From Nissolia schottii (Eukaryota > Streptophyta > Magnoliopsida > Fabales > Fabaceae): a stretch of DNA of 64,000 nucleotides. This document shows positions 46,105 through 57,780 of the stretch, in pieces. The stretch's first letter is position 1. Every line of letters begins with the position of its first letter. The stretch is from assembly GCA_003254905.1 (NCBI GenBank), contig QANU01033585.1, positions 1 to 64,000 of the forward strand. The letters are read 5' to 3'. The notes under the pieces are model-generated. The model worked only from the letters and a program-made list of their open reading frames with translations. It did not search any database and was not told the origin of the DNA. The position numbers and the translations under genes are program-made.

Positions 46105-48223
46105 ATGAGAGAAGAAGTGTCATCTGGTTTAGGCACGAGCGCTAAAATTCAAACTCTAGTTGCAGGTATTCTTACCAACACAAATCCTTCTGCAATAGAG
46201 TTTGTTACACCAGTAGTAAATGTGAAAGATGAGGTTGGGGGAGAGGGAAGTAATAGCACAAGGTCAATTGTTTGGAAACATTTCACCAAACTTCCTTTGC
46301 AAGAGACTAAAGGGAAACATAGGGCCAAATGTAACCATTGTCGTATTACTATTTGTTGTGAAGCTAACAAACATGGCACAAATTCTATGTTAAAACATCT
46401 TAAGAGGAAACACAGTTGGATATTTTCTAAAACGGGGAAAAAAGGAACACTTCATGGATATATGCCAAAGATTGGTGAAGGAGATGAAGAACCTATGAAC
46501 ACTTCTCGTGATTTTAACTTGGAGGATTGTAGGAAGGCATTGGCTGAATTTGTGATATGTGATGAAATGCCATTTAGGGTTGTTGAAGGGCGAGGGTTTC
46601 GTAAAATGATGAACCAGTTAGAGCCTAGATTTACAATTCCATCTAGGTTAACAATTTCAAGAGATTGTTATCAATTGTTTTTAGATGAAAAGAAAAAGCT
46701 TAAGGCTTGGTTTATGAAGTCATGTGTTCGTGTTTGTTTGACAACTGATTGTTGGACATCAAACCAAAATTTATCCTACTTGAGTTTGACAGCACATTTC
46801 ATTAATGAAGGGTGGAGATTGCAAAAAAGAATTATCAACTTTTGCTTAGTTGAGAACCGCAAGGGTGAAACCATTGGAAGAGAAATTGAGAGAATGGGGA
46901 ATTAACAATGTTTTCTCACAGTAGATAATGCAACCTCAAATGATAGGGCTATTTCATATCTTTGAAAGAAATTAGATGCTAGGGGTGGGCTAGTGTGTGG
47001 TGGAAAATACTTACAAATGAGGTGTTGTGCTCATATCTTAAATTTGATTGTAAATGATGGTCTTAAGGAATACCAATCTTCCATTGAAAGCATTAGGAAT
47101 GTTGTTCGATATGTTAGATCATCTCCACAAAGAATCAAAAAATTCAAAGAATGCATTGAGGCTGAGTTGATTAATCCCAAAGTCTTGTGTGTTTGGATGT
47201 TCCAACTAGGTGGAATTCTACCTACATTATGTTGGAACATGCTGAAAAATCTGAAAAGGCATTTGATAGACTTTATGATCAACAATCAGATTTTAGGAAA
47301 TGGTTTGGGGAAGGTGAAAATGAAAAAAGGGTTGGTCCACCTATAAGTCTTGATTGGGAACAAAGTAGGATATTTGTTCAGTTTTTGAAAATCTTCTATG
47401 AGGCGACTTTGTGTTTTTCTGCTTCTTTGCATGAAGTAATAGATGCTTTCATGAAATTGCATCAATACTTTGTAAGTTGATCTCATGGAGTCAAAATCAA
47501 TCTCATCTTTTGGGGAATATAGCTTGTTCTATGAGAGCCAAATATGACAAATACTGGGGAAATATTGAAAAGATTAATCCGCTGTTGTTAGTTGCTATTG
47601 TCTTGGACCCTCGCTACAAACTTGATTATATCTCTTGGACTTTAGAGAGTATATTTGACAAGGAGTTGGCTGTTAGCATGTCCATTTTAGTTAAAGACAC
47701 TTTGAATTTGTTGTATAACTTTTATTCAAAAGGTGTTTCTGACTATAATGATGGTGAAAATGGTGGGGATTCATCTAAGGGAATTGTTTTGAATGAGAGT
47801 AAGGAGTCTTTTTGTCTCAAAGGTGTTTCTGAAAGTCGAGTGAACACATGGAAAAAACAAAAAAGGGCTAAAGCAAATTTGGACAATAATTCAGACCTTG
47901 AGAGGTATTTGGCAGAGGATATTGTGGATGACAATGATGATGAAACTTTTAACATATTGAATTGGTGGAAGACAAATTCTTCAAAGTATAAGATCCTTTC
48001 TCTCATGGCTCGTGATGTATTGGGTGTTCCCATTTCTACTGTTGCATCTGAGTCTTGCTTTAGTACGGGTGGACGTGTACTTGATGTCTATCGTAGCTCT
48101 TTGTCCCCCAAAATGGCGGAAGCTCTTATTTGCACTCAAAATTGGTTATTCCCTACTAAAGCCACACTTGATGATCAAGATTTTGATCATTTTGATAGCA
48201 CCGAAAAGATTGTCAATAGTTAA
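46105..48223 (+). pseudogene. hAT transposase, broken, copy 1
   Basis: The protein starts at 46105 and shows a BED zinc finger (VWKHFTKLPL, CNHCRITICC, MLKHLKRKH), the RNase-H-like core starting DCWTSNQNLSYLSLTAHF, and a C-terminal hAT dimerisation region (WWKTNSSKYKILSLMARD, VPISTVASESCFSTGGRVL, ALICTQNWL). It resembles plant RICESLEEPER-type proteins. The frame is lost at about 46900 (small deletion, stop at 46903), by a TGA near 46963, by a shift near 47200 and by a 4-base loss near 47435 that leads to a stop at 47480. Each break can be seen by comparing with copy 2. It cannot make an active transposase as it stands. Confidence 0.85.
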
Positions 48224-49369
48224 TTTATAACATCTTTATTTCTTTTTCTTGGTTAATTTATGTAAAATTTTCACATGATATTGACTACCTTCATATATTT
48301 TGCAGATGTTTCTGCTAATGCATTTCTATCACAAGGGGCGACTTCACAACAAAATGTCATGAACATAGATTGATTTTTGTGCTACTATTGCACATCTATT
48401 TTAGTTTGGAGTTATTTTTTGTTCTTTTACATGCTTTCAATTTCTGCTATTTTGTAATTTCTGCTGCAATATCTAAACAATTCTGCTGTAATTTCTGCAA
48501 TTATGCAATATATTATGAATTTCTGTTTTTGCTGTTTATGCTGTTTATGTTGTTTCTGTTTATGTTGTTTATGCTGTTTTTGTTTATGCTGTTTTTTTTC
48601 TGCTGTTTCTGATTTTTTTAAAAAAATTATTTTGGCCCGATCTAAACCCGGTTTTTTACTCGGCCCGAAGATGATCGGGCCTATCGGATCTAGGGCCGGG
48701 TCTGGGTCCTCAAAACGGACCCGGTCTAAATATAGGGCCGGGTTCGGGTATAGGCCAACTCGGCTCGGCCCGGCCCATGAATACCCCTAGGTGACATGAT
48801 GGAGGTATGGGTTTGTAAGAGATTTGGTGTAATGTGTAAGTGTTGGTGAGTGAATTAAGGGATGTGTCTTCGACCGATGGATGCTGAAATTTCAGCATGT
48901 GGGGGCCGTGTTTTGTGAGCTAATTTCAGGTCATAAACTGTGTAGGTTTGATCGTGTTCGGTCATTAACTTTTCGTGCGTGTATTGTCATACGTGCGGCG
49001 ATTTAACGGATATCCTAAAATTTTTCTAAACATAAAAACATATTATACTAACCTTTCTAAAATGGAATTTAAATTAATCCAAGGTACTCGTAAATTTACT
49101 TTCGTAAAAGCCTATTTTACAGATACTTTCGATACGTAATTAAATTCTGACGACGAAAGATAATTTATCCGGATCTCGCGAAATTCCGTGAGATCACGAA
49201 ATTATCACCTTAATCATCATCATTATAAATATAATTAGTGGTTTAAAATTCTCAGTCATAATAAACCACTCGTCTATTTATTTATTACGTGAAATCCTTG
49301 CTAAGGAAAAAGCGGGATGTTACAGTTGTCCTTTGCATGGTAAGTCCCTTACCTTTGTCTTTTTTCTTC

Positions 49370-49560
49370 GTCATTTAGGGTTGATGGTGATGACGCCAAC
49401 ACAATGGTGCATAGGGTGCCATGGCGCTGCGCTCGCCAACGCTATTGTGTTGTAGGGGCGCAATGGTGCTAAGGCCAATACATGTTTTCATGACGTCAAC
49501 GCCGCAGTGTTGACAGAGCAATGTAGCATTGACGAAAAGTTCCTAGGTGCCCTTTCTCAC
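49370..49560. repeat. Dispersed repeat, copy 2 (inverted)
   Basis: Matches the reverse complement of 37190-37400, including GGTGCCATGGCGCTGCGCTC and TGACGTCAACGCCGCAGTG. Confidence 0.5.
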
Positions 49561-50267
49561 TTATAGTTATGTCTTTTTATTGATTTAGCCTATCCATTGA
49601 TGTTTATGACAGTTTAACGGTGTTGTTCAATTTCCTACTGAGCTCATTAATAACGACAGTCAGTCTCTAGCGACTCTAGGATAATGGCATTCTTCATGAC
49701 TCAATTTTAAGTCATTATTTATTTATGAATTCATATTTTATGAATCGTTTGATTTAGAAATGTTTATGAAAATAGCTTTTATGAAAGATAGTTTATGAAG
49801 CCTTTTATGAAGAAAAAAATGTTTATGAAAGGATTTATGAAATAATTTGTGAAAGAATTTAGAAAGCGTGAAAACCTTTTTAGAAACTCATGGGACTATT
49901 TTCTATTTGCATAAAGTTAATCATGATGTGTGTGGATGTACAAGATTTATGATCACGTTTATAGTTAAGAAAGCTTTACAATCAATTACGATATTTTAGA
50001 TTTATGTTCAGATGTTTGTCATGTGTTTTATAAATGTTTCATGGGAGTGATATGTAAGATAGTCCTATACGTGAGCAACAACCTATGTTGACCCTTGGTA
50101 TACCATTGTATAATCAGTTCAGCTATTGGGATCTGGGGATTGATAAATTAGTTATTATAAGTTATTGTCACCTGGGTACTCGAATAGTCAGTTAAGTCAA
50201 ACTATAATGCTACATTTCTCCTTAAGATCAAGAGATTTAATAATAGTTTTATTGAGATAACAATTTT

Positions 50268-50286
50268 ATATATGTATGTATGTATG

Positions 50287-50318
<32 letters not shown>

Positions 50319-50335
50319 TATAGATATATATATTA
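50268..50335. repeat. TA/TATG microsatellite
   Basis: TATGTATGTATG followed by long TATATA runs. The open frame starting here is not a gene. Confidence 0.9.
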
Positions 50336-50574
50336 CGTATTGCATGTTTCAAAAGGTTCCATGATGTCATGGGGTGTGTCGTTCACTGAGGCTCTCTCTA
50401 GAGTTCTCACCTCTCACCTCTCACCTCTCACCTCCCCCTCCAGTTATAGGTTAAGATGTATAAGCAATTCATGGAGGTCATGGTCAGTAGCAACGACGCT
50501 AGGACTCTTGAGTAAGCAATCACCTTGTGGTAAAGCTATCTATAGGTTCATGATAAATTATTTATTTTATACAA

Positions 50575-50864
50575 TAAAACCCTCTTTTAGTCTCATAGTT
50601 ATACTCAAATAATCACTTTGGTCCTATATTTTTTAAAAGTATCAATTTGGTCCTCTATTTCTTAAAATGAGTTAGTTTTGTCCTCTTTTACTTTTAACCA
50701 TACTTTTTAAATATGGGTAATGTCACTGTTCAAATGTGGTTAAATGTAAAAAAGGACCAAACTAACTCATCTTAATAAATAGAAGACCAAATTGAAGGCT
50801 TTAAAAAATACAGGATCAAAGTGATTATTTGAGTATAATTATGGGACCAAAAAATGGTTTTACT
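50575..50864. mobile_element. Foldback element, about 290 bases
   Basis: The left arm (TAAAACCCTCTTTTAGTCTC, then ATACTCAAATAATCACTTTG) is inverted at the right end (CAAAGTGATTATTTGAGTAT and GGGACCAAAAAATGGTTTTA). Inner sequence is also inverted (AAATGAGTTAGTTTTGTCC against GGACCAAACTAACTC). No coding capacity; a MITE-like foldback. Confidence 0.7.
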
Positions 50865-51042
50865 TTATTTTATATTCATGTCAATGTTTAGAGTGTTCCA
50901 ATTGTACATAAATAAGATCTTCGGACTAGTCACATATATTACATGTATATTTATGTTATGTTTTTCTTTCAAGAGAAGTTGTAAAGAGCTTGTGTTTATG
51001 TTATTGCAGTTATGTTTTCAAAATCTCAAAAGGCAAGTTTTT

Positions 51043-52740
51043 TCCTTAGATGAATCCCCACCATCGTCACTATCCTTATAGTCAGAAAGACCTTTTGAAT
51101 AAAAGTTATACAACAAATTCAAGGTGTCTTTAACTAAAATGGACATGCTAACAACCAACTCTTTGTCATATATACTGTCTAAAGTCCAAGAGATATAATC
51201 AAGTTTGTAGCGAAGGTCCAAGACAATAGCAACTAACAACAGCGGATTAATCTTTTCAATATTTCCCCAGTATTTGTCATATTTGGCTCTCATAAAACAA
51301 GCTATATTCCCTAAAAGATGAGACTGATTTTGACTCCATGAGATCAACTCAGAAAGTATTGATGCAATTTCATGAAAGCATCTATTTGAAGTAACATGCA
51401 AAGAAGCAGAAAAAAAACAAAGTCGCCTCATAGAAAATTTTCAAAAACTGAACAAATATCCTACTATGTTCCCAATCAAGACTTATAGGTGGACCAACCC
51501 TTTTTTCATTTTCACCTTCCCCAAACCATTTCCTAAAATCTGATTCTTGATCATAAAGTCTATCAAATGCCTTTTCAAATTTTTCAGCATGTTCCAACAT
51601 AGTGTAGGTAGAATTCCACCTAGTTGGAACATCCAAACACACAAGACTTTGAGACTTAATCAACTCAGCCTCAATGCATTCTTTGAATTTTTTTGATTCT
51701 TTGTGGAAATGATCTAACATATCGAACAACATTCCTAATGCTTTCAATGGAATATTGGTATTCCTTTAGACCATCATTTACAATCAAATTTAAGATATGA
51801 GCACACCACCTCATTTGTAAGTATTTTCCACCACACACTAGCCCACCCCTAACATCTAATTTCTTTTGAAGATATGAAGTAGCCCCATCATTTGAGGTTG
51901 CATTATCTACTGTGACTGTAAAGACATTGTCAATTCCCCATTCTCTCAAACATCTCTCAATTTCTCTTCCAATGGTTTCACCCTTTGTGGTTCTCAACTA
52001 AGCAAAAGTTAATAATTCTTTTTTGCAATCTTCACTCTTCATCAATGAAATGTGCTGTCAAACTCAAGTAGGATAAATTTTGGTTTGATGTCCAACAATC
52101 AGTTGTCAAACAATCACGAACACATGACTTCATAAACCAAGCCTCAAGCTTTTTCTTTTCATCTAAAAACAATTGATAACAATCTCTTGAAATTGTTAAC
52201 CTAGATGGAATTGTAAATCTAGGCTCTAACTGGTTCAATATTTTACGAAACCCTCGCCCTTCAACAACCCTAAATGGCATTTCATCACATATCACAAATT
52301 CAGCCAATGCCTTTCTACAATCCTCCAAGTTAAAATCACGAGAAGTGTTCATAGGTTCTTCATCTCCTTCACCAATCTTTGGCATATATCCATGAAGTGT
52401 TCCTTTTTTCCCCGTTTTAGAAAATATCCAATTGTGTTTCCTCTTAAGATGTTTTAACATAGAATTTGTGCCATGTTTGGTAGCTTCACAACAAATAGTA
52501 ACACTACAATGGTTACATTTGGCCCTATGTTTCCCTTTAGTCTCTTGCAAAGGAAGTTTGGTGAAATGTTTCCAAGCAATTGACCTTGTGCTATTACTTC
52601 CCTCTCCCCCAACCTCATCTTTCACATTTACTACTGGTGTAACAAACTCTATTGCAGAAGGATTTGTGTTGGTAAGAATACCTGCAATTGGAGTTTAAAT
52701 TTCAGCACCCGTGCCTAAACCAGATGACACTTCCTCTCCC
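51043..52740 (-). pseudogene. hAT transposase, broken and truncated, copy 2
   Basis: The - strand has the same protein as copy 1: BED finger (WKHFTKLPLQETKGKH, CNHCSVTICC), DCWTSNQNLSYLSLTAHF, a core with NVFTVTVDNATSNDGATSYL and GGKYLQMRWCAHILNLIVNDG. It keeps parts that copy 1 has lost, but has its own shifts near 52030, 51690 and 51400, and ends before the C-terminal dimerisation region. Inactive. Confidence 0.8.
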
Positions 52741-52954
52741 ATTTGTCTTTAAGTATACCTAAAGAGTAATAAAATAGAGTAAATCATGACAAATCAACTC
52801 AAAATTATAAATAACAAGTATTATAACAAATCAACATCAACATGGGGCAAGTGACAAATCAACATCAACATCAAGTATTATAACAAATCAATTTTGCCTC
52901 TTGGGGAACATAATTTCAAGTTCTTGATTTATATATTTTTTGGATCTTCCACAG

Positions 52955-53341
52955 ACTGTTCTTAACAGGTACAACAGTTTTACTGGTATTCACTACAAAG
53001 ATGACCCCACAATCATGGCATGGGAGCTTATGAATGAACCCAGGTGCACATCAGATCCTTCAGGAAGGACTATTCAGGTCAAGTACCTTTTCTTTTCTCT
53101 TTTTGACTTTCCCCCTTCATAGATACTTAGATAGTGCTCCCTTCAAATCTAACACCCACAATACTTTTTATTTAATATATAAAACACTATTTTATACACA
53201 CGGATACTTTCATAATCATCTAGAATCTCTATATCAAAAGAACTTTCCGCATGGCAGGCATGGATCACAGAAATGGCTTCCTTAGTGAAGTCCATAGACA
53301 GGAATCACTTACTGGAGGCAAGGCTAGAAGGGTTCTATGGA
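52955..53341 (+). pseudogene. Captured endo-1,4-beta-mannanase gene fragment (GH5) in hAT copy 2
   Basis: Exon at 52955-53077 reads [18 protein letters not shown] then [19 protein letters not shown] and RTIQ; the next exon at 53258-53341 reads [19 protein letters not shown] then EARLEGFYG. These are consecutive exons of a plant mannan endo-1,4-beta-mannosidase, including the NEP with the acid/base glutamate. The intron between them (53078-53257) keeps a GT donor and AG acceptor and the first exon keeps its upstream CTTCCACAG acceptor, so genomic DNA, not a cDNA, was captured. It stands on the strand opposite to the transposase. Everything else of the enzyme is missing. Confidence 0.88.
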
Positions 53342-53357
53342 CAATCAACACCGCAGA

Positions 53358-53480
53358 GGAAGGGCGAGGCGCGGCTAGGCGAGGCGAGGAGCGGCTAGGC
53401 GAGGCGAGGAGCGGCGAGGGCGCGGCGCGACAAGGCGAGGCGCGGCGAGGTCTTCAGCTTCTAGGCGAGGCGAGGCGCTC
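53358..53480. repeat. GAGGCGAGG array in hAT copy 2
   Basis: GGCGAGGCGC, GAGGCGAGGAGCGGC and related units, the reverse complement of the array in copy 1 at 45190-45365. Confidence 0.8.
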
Positions 53481-53964
53481 AGAAGATTCTAGGACTTCAC
53501 TCTTCAGCTTCACTCTTCTCTTCACCCCTCTCTAAACACTGTCCGATGGAGAGACGAGAGTGATTGGGTTGTGGAAAAGAAATTAGAGTTTGTTAAATTA
53601 TTGTGTGTGTTGGGTTGTGGAGAGACAAGAGAGTGTATTGTTGTGCGTGTATTGGGCCATGGGCCGTTGGGCCATGGACTGAATGTTTGAAAAAAAAATA
53701 AAAAATTAGACTGCAACAGCATAGCAAGTTAGTAACAACATAAATGCAAAACCAATGGATGCAAAATCAATGGAGATAATTAGGAAGGAAAATAAAAATA
53801 AAAAATATATAATAATATACTCCGGGCCGCCGGGCCAGGCTGGGTGGTCCGAGGCTAGACCCAAACCCGGTATGTATTAGGACCGGGTTTTTTTAGTTTT
53901 ATTTTAAAATCGGGCCCGATTCGACCCGAATGCTTCGGGCCGGTCCGGGTTATGAACACCCCTA

Positions 53965-54399
53965 GCCATAATTCATATATTATATTTCTTGTTATGGTTA
54001 ATGTTGAGTTAAATGAACCAAGTGGGAGAAAGATGGAATTTTGGAGATGGACTCACGTTCCTCACGTTTTTCTGTTGCAATTTTTTCAAAAAAAAATAAA
54101 TTAATTTTTTAGATTTGGTCCATTTTCATTTTAGGTTCTATTTTGAGTGGGTGAGATCTGAAAAAACAAAGCTGATTACTGGTCCATGCATGAGCTGCTT
54201 TGTATTTGATCTGCAATGATCTAAAAAAACAAAGCTGATTTTAGGTATGCTTTTGTACTGTTTAACTTCTACTATTTAATCTAAATATGTTATTTGAATT
54301 GACTGAAATGTTTCTATATGCTCTTGTATATATTTTTTTACAGAATATTGTCTGAAACAGATATGAAGCCCATTCAGTCAATGTTGTTCGTAATGGTGT
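53965..54399. other. Spacer, no gene seen
   Basis: About 430 AT-rich bases between hAT copy 2 and the RNase H relic. A 28-base word (GATCTGAAAAAACAAAGCTG-like) is nearly repeated at about 54155 and 54218. Confidence 0.35.
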
Positions 54400-54690
54400 T
54401 GATGTACAACAAACTAACGCTACCTGGAGCCCACCGCCTAATCATATTTTGAAGCTAAATGTCGACGTCATTGTTGTTGGCGAGTACCTTTGGGCGATTG
54501 GTGTTGTTTTCCATGATGCAGTTGGCGAATGGCTTCAACAACATGGATTATAGTTGCTATAGAACTGCGGCGGAATCTGATTGCCTAGAGTTGGCGCTCC
54601 TCATTCATGCTCTATGGAGTGCTTTGTCTCATCTTTGTGCTATTTCTTATGATTTTAATATGCTTGAAAATTATTTTTATTCACACTAAC
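54400..54690 (+). pseudogene. RNase H-like (RVT_3) retroelement fragment
   Basis: The + strand reads ATWSPPPNHILKLNVDV then EYLWAIGVVFHDAVGEW before a stop; after a shift AAESDCLELALLIHALWSAL follows. This is the start and middle of the type-1 RNase H domain found in plant non-LTR elements (W-PPP-LKLNVD, G-GVV-RD-GE, E--A---AL). Two frames are needed and most residues after that are absent, so it is a dead fragment. Confidence 0.6.
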
Positions 54691-55144
54691 CTTTCGTTTG
54701 GTTTGAAGGAAAATGGACCGTAAGAAAAGTGAGGGAATAAAAAGTGAGAGAAAATGGTATCTTCGTCCGATGGGTTAGGCAAAGAAAATAGGGAGGAAGG
54801 AAACTATCATGTATGAGTCGCACACAAAAGTTTGCATCCTAAAGATACGAAGAAGATGAGAGCAAGTTATCATTTTCTTTCTTTTCCAAAGCTCCTCCTT
54901 TGAAATTCAATTTTAGATCTTCACTTTAGTTCAAATACTATAATTCCATGCATCGAAAAAGAAAAATATGATGATTATAGAAGCAGCACAATGTTAAGAA
55001 TTTATTTAAGAATAAATACTATAATTAAAAAAAATTAAAAATAAATTTATTAGTAATATTATTATAATATCTATTTATTTTATTTTATTATTTAATTTAT
55101 AAAAATCTTTTGAAAATTAAATTCAACTATAAGTTAATTTTTAG
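54691..55144. other. Spacer, no gene seen
   Basis: AT-rich, no coding or repeat structure recognised. Confidence 0.35.
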
Positions 55145-55432
55145 AGTTAAATATGTTTTTAATCCTTGTAAAATTAAAAATTATATGTTTGGTCCCCAAA
55201 ATTTATTTTTTGTTAGAAATTAGTTTCTGAAAAAAATTAGTGACGTGCCATGTGACACATTTAACGGTGTCACGTGTTACGTTTAACGGTCACATCAACA
55301 CTTAATGTATCCTTCTAACGGCAGGAACTAAAACCTACATAAAAAAATTTCATGGACTATTTTCTAATAAAATATTTTTTAAGGATCAAACACAATTTTT
55401 AATTTTATAGAAACTAAAAACATATTTAATCC
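55145..55432. mobile_element. Foldback MITE, copy 2
   Basis: Left end GAGTTAAATATGTTTTTAAT and right end ACTAAAAACATATTTAATCC are inverted repeats, continuing inward (AAATTAAAAATTATATGTTTG against CAAACACAATTTTTAATTTT). Same family as 2691-2921. Confidence 0.65.
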
Positions 55433-55789
55433 TAATTTTTATTATAGTAAGGATGTGTGTGTATATGTATACACATGTTACCGTACATACCTTCTATTTT
55501 CTTTCTTCTCATTTTCTCTCATAGTTTCTCTTCATTTAAACATACATTTTTTTCTTTTACTTTTCTCTCCATTTTCTTTCTTTCTATTTTCTTTCTTTCC
55601 TCTCATTTTTTCTCCACCATCCAAACAGAGCATAAGAGAGGGAGAAATCATATTTGCCATAGGTCATCCAAGTTAGTTTCTCATTTTGGTGATCATGTTT
55701 GGATTGAAGACTGTCCCATTTAAATTGATCCAGCTATCCGTTCATATTATATTAGCTTATTTCTCTCATAATGAATAGAGTTGTTTCAC

Positions 55790-55792
<3 letters not shown>

Positions 55793-55826
<34 letters not shown>
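55793..55826. repeat. (TA)n microsatellite
   Basis: About 16 uninterrupted TA units. Confidence 0.95.
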
Positions 55827-55827
<1 letters not shown>

Positions 55828-57050
55828 CTAGATAATTAACTCAATAATAACATGCAAAACAGAAAGTGCTATGCAAATTTGATTATACGGTTTATTTTGC
55901 TTTTTGTGATGCACAAGCTCTGGCTCAGCAAATAAACATCTGGACCCAAAAAAAAAACAGAGGAAACAAACCAACATAATGACATATGTACTAGTGTCGC
56001 AACTTACAAGATTAAAGGGGTTACAGCTAAACGAGTTAGGTGCTAACACACATGGTAGGCCCATCCCACCCAGATATTCTGCATTCAGCACCAATATTGT
56101 CAAAAGGTGGTTCTGCATTCTCTACTCAAGCTTCCACTCTTGCTTTTGATGGACTTCTTTCCTCCATGGACCGTCAGGAGTGGAACCAGTAATGCTTTAG
56201 GTTCACAACGAAAACGGGGAATTAAAAATGAATAAGGTTGCCAGTGTGCCTCCATAAAACATAATAAATAATAATAACAAAACCTGAAATATCTATATGC
56301 TAGGCACTTGGCGGGAATCATTCCCTGAATTCATTGAAAATAACTAAGCAGTGGGGTAGGCTGGCATATAGTCAAAAAGAAAAATAATTAGTGCTTTAAT
56401 TAGTTGAGACCAGTAAAACTGCAACTGGGACAACTTTAAAGCAGAATGTATTTTGTCTTGTGGTGACAACATTTACTTCAAACATAGATAAAATTTCCCT
56501 CATGAATGAAACTGAAATAAATAAAAAAAAAATTGCTAGGATTTAGATAGCGTTTGGCAATATGTTAAGGGATATGAATGATGGAGGCAATGAAACTATA
56601 TATATATAGACGCATCTTGTGCTTTTTTTTTTTCTTTTCTTTTAATAAATGCAAAAACTAGTATAAGAATCATCTTTAAGTATGTCTTTTTTTTTTAAAG
56701 GTAGAAAAATTGTATAGAAGGTCATAAGATAAAAACAATTTTAAAATTGTTTTTGTTTTCGTGCCTTCTTAACATATTAAAGAATTAAGTGACATAATTC
56801 AACTTCAAAAGCTAATTTAAAAGAAAGAGTTGTCTTGCAGTTCTAACTCTTATTGATAAATGTTTGTAAGCTTAGAAACCAAGTCTTTATGGGTATTCAC
56901 AATTTACAAACATATTGTGCTTATTTTGTAAAACATACTTGTAATCTTTTGCAAAACGCCATTTTGGTGGCGATTTAGCTCGGCTTTGAGATATGATGTT
57001 CTAGATTATCTAATCCCAGAAGTCTAGTTTAATACTTGAGTGGTGTTACG
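55827..57050. other. Intergenic, no supported gene
   Basis: A somewhat less AT-rich patch at 55870-56330 could be the untranslated or 3' end of a - strand transcript, but no protein family is recognised. The rest is AT-rich without clear features. Confidence 0.35.
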
Positions 57051-57645
57051 TGTACACCAAAAATTCTACCAATGTATAGTCACAAAAGTATTTTATACAT
57101 CTTTGGCCCACTAATTTATTTTCCTCAAATCATTTAAACCTTCACATTCTGAACAAATCCCCAAAATCCCAGATCCACACACAAAATCTCGGATCATTTC
57201 CTAAATTACTAACCCCTCACATTCACTCATCCTCTCCTAAAATCTCAGATATTTTCCTAAATTACTAACCTCTCACATTCACTCTTTCTCTCCCTAACCT
57301 TCCCAAACCCGAAACTAATGAAATTTCTTTCTTCTTCTCTCAACATTCTGCACGCCATCCTCAACCTAGCCCAGTTGCTGTCAGAGTCGCTACTCCGTTT
57401 GTGTTCAACGTCACGACTCCGTCGCTGTTCAACACCACGAGTCCATCCTCCAAGACCGCCGCAGACCACCGTCACGCTGCCCTTGACTCGCCCTCGATGA
57501 CGGCTCTCCGACTTTAGGAACGAACCTCACGCCACTCTTCGAGCTCCCTCACGTCGTTCTCTCTGGCGAAACACTCTTCAACAGTAGTCACAAATAACGG
57601 TTTTACTATAAAGTGTGGATGAGTTTGCACATAAACTAAGTTTTA

Positions 57646-57752
57646 GTTTGTTCAAGACCCTCATTTCAGTTTGTTCATGATGAATGTACAGGTTTGTTCA
57701 AATTGAATTGAAGGGTTTGTTCATACAGAGTATTAGAGATTGTTCAATCTCA
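57646..57752 (-). repeat. GTTTGTTCA arm, 23-bp spacing
   Basis: GTTTGTTCA occurs at 57646, 57669, 57692 and 57715 with exactly 23 bases between starts, then a variant GATTGTTCA at about 57739. This is the reverse complement of the TGAACAAAC motif that dominates the array at 58990-59925. Confidence 0.9.
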
Positions 57753-57780
57753 GAAAAATGTGTTTGTACATATTGAGTTA

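Larger units (their letters stand above)
44735..48789 (+). mobile_element. hAT transposon, complete ends, copy 1
   Basis: Left end TAGGGGTGTTCATAACCCGG and right end CGGCCCATGAATACCCCTA are imperfect terminal inverted repeats. The 8 bases GGTGACAT occur at 44727-44734 and again at 48790-48797, a perfect hAT-type target duplication. GC-rich CCCGG/GGGCCG stretches continue inside both ends. Order inside: 5' end, CCTCGCC-rich array at about 45190-45360, a LINE-type zinc-knuckle fragment, a broken transposase on the + strand, a TGCTGTTTATG-rich stretch and the 3' end. Length 4055 bases. Confidence 0.9.
43619..49324 (-). mobile_element. TGTAACATCCCG-family LTR element, copy 3, split by a hAT insertion
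   Basis: The right end reads AGCGGGATGTTACA, so the LTR starts here on the - strand as in the solo LTR at 161-1411. The left boundary near TGTAACTTTAATTTAC at 43619 is tentative. The complete hAT element at 44735-48789 is inserted in it with an 8-bp duplication, leaving about 1.6 kb of LTR-family sequence in two parts. No target duplication of the LTR element itself is seen (GCCAA against GTTGT). Confidence 0.55.
49325..50574. other. Intergenic, repeats only
   Basis: Contains the inverted partner (49370-49560) of the 37.2-kb repeat, a run of TTTATGAA words at about 49735-49860 and an AT/TATG microsatellite at about 50268-50335. No gene is recognised. Confidence 0.45.
51043..53964 (-). mobile_element. 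hAT transposon of the same family, copy 2, 3' truncated
   Basis: The right (5') end reads GGTTATGAACACCCCTA, the terminal repeat of copy 1 in reverse. Homology to copy 1 runs through the GC-rich array and transposase and stops at about 51043, inside the coding region, so the 3' third and the other terminal repeat are missing. Instead of the zinc-knuckle fragment this copy carries mannanase exons (52955-53341). No target duplication can be checked because of the truncation. Confidence 0.85.

Noticed and set aside
53251-53535. Frame combining mannanase and GC-rich array
   Set aside because: Runs in the wrong frame for the captured exon and into simple repeats.
54459-54689. 76-codon frame as an independent gene
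   Set aside because: It overlaps the frameshifted RNase H relic; parts in two frames match that domain better.
57318-57500. Small frame in the GC-rich patch inside the TIR element
   Set aside because: Too short and without family resemblance; retained only as a point of interest.
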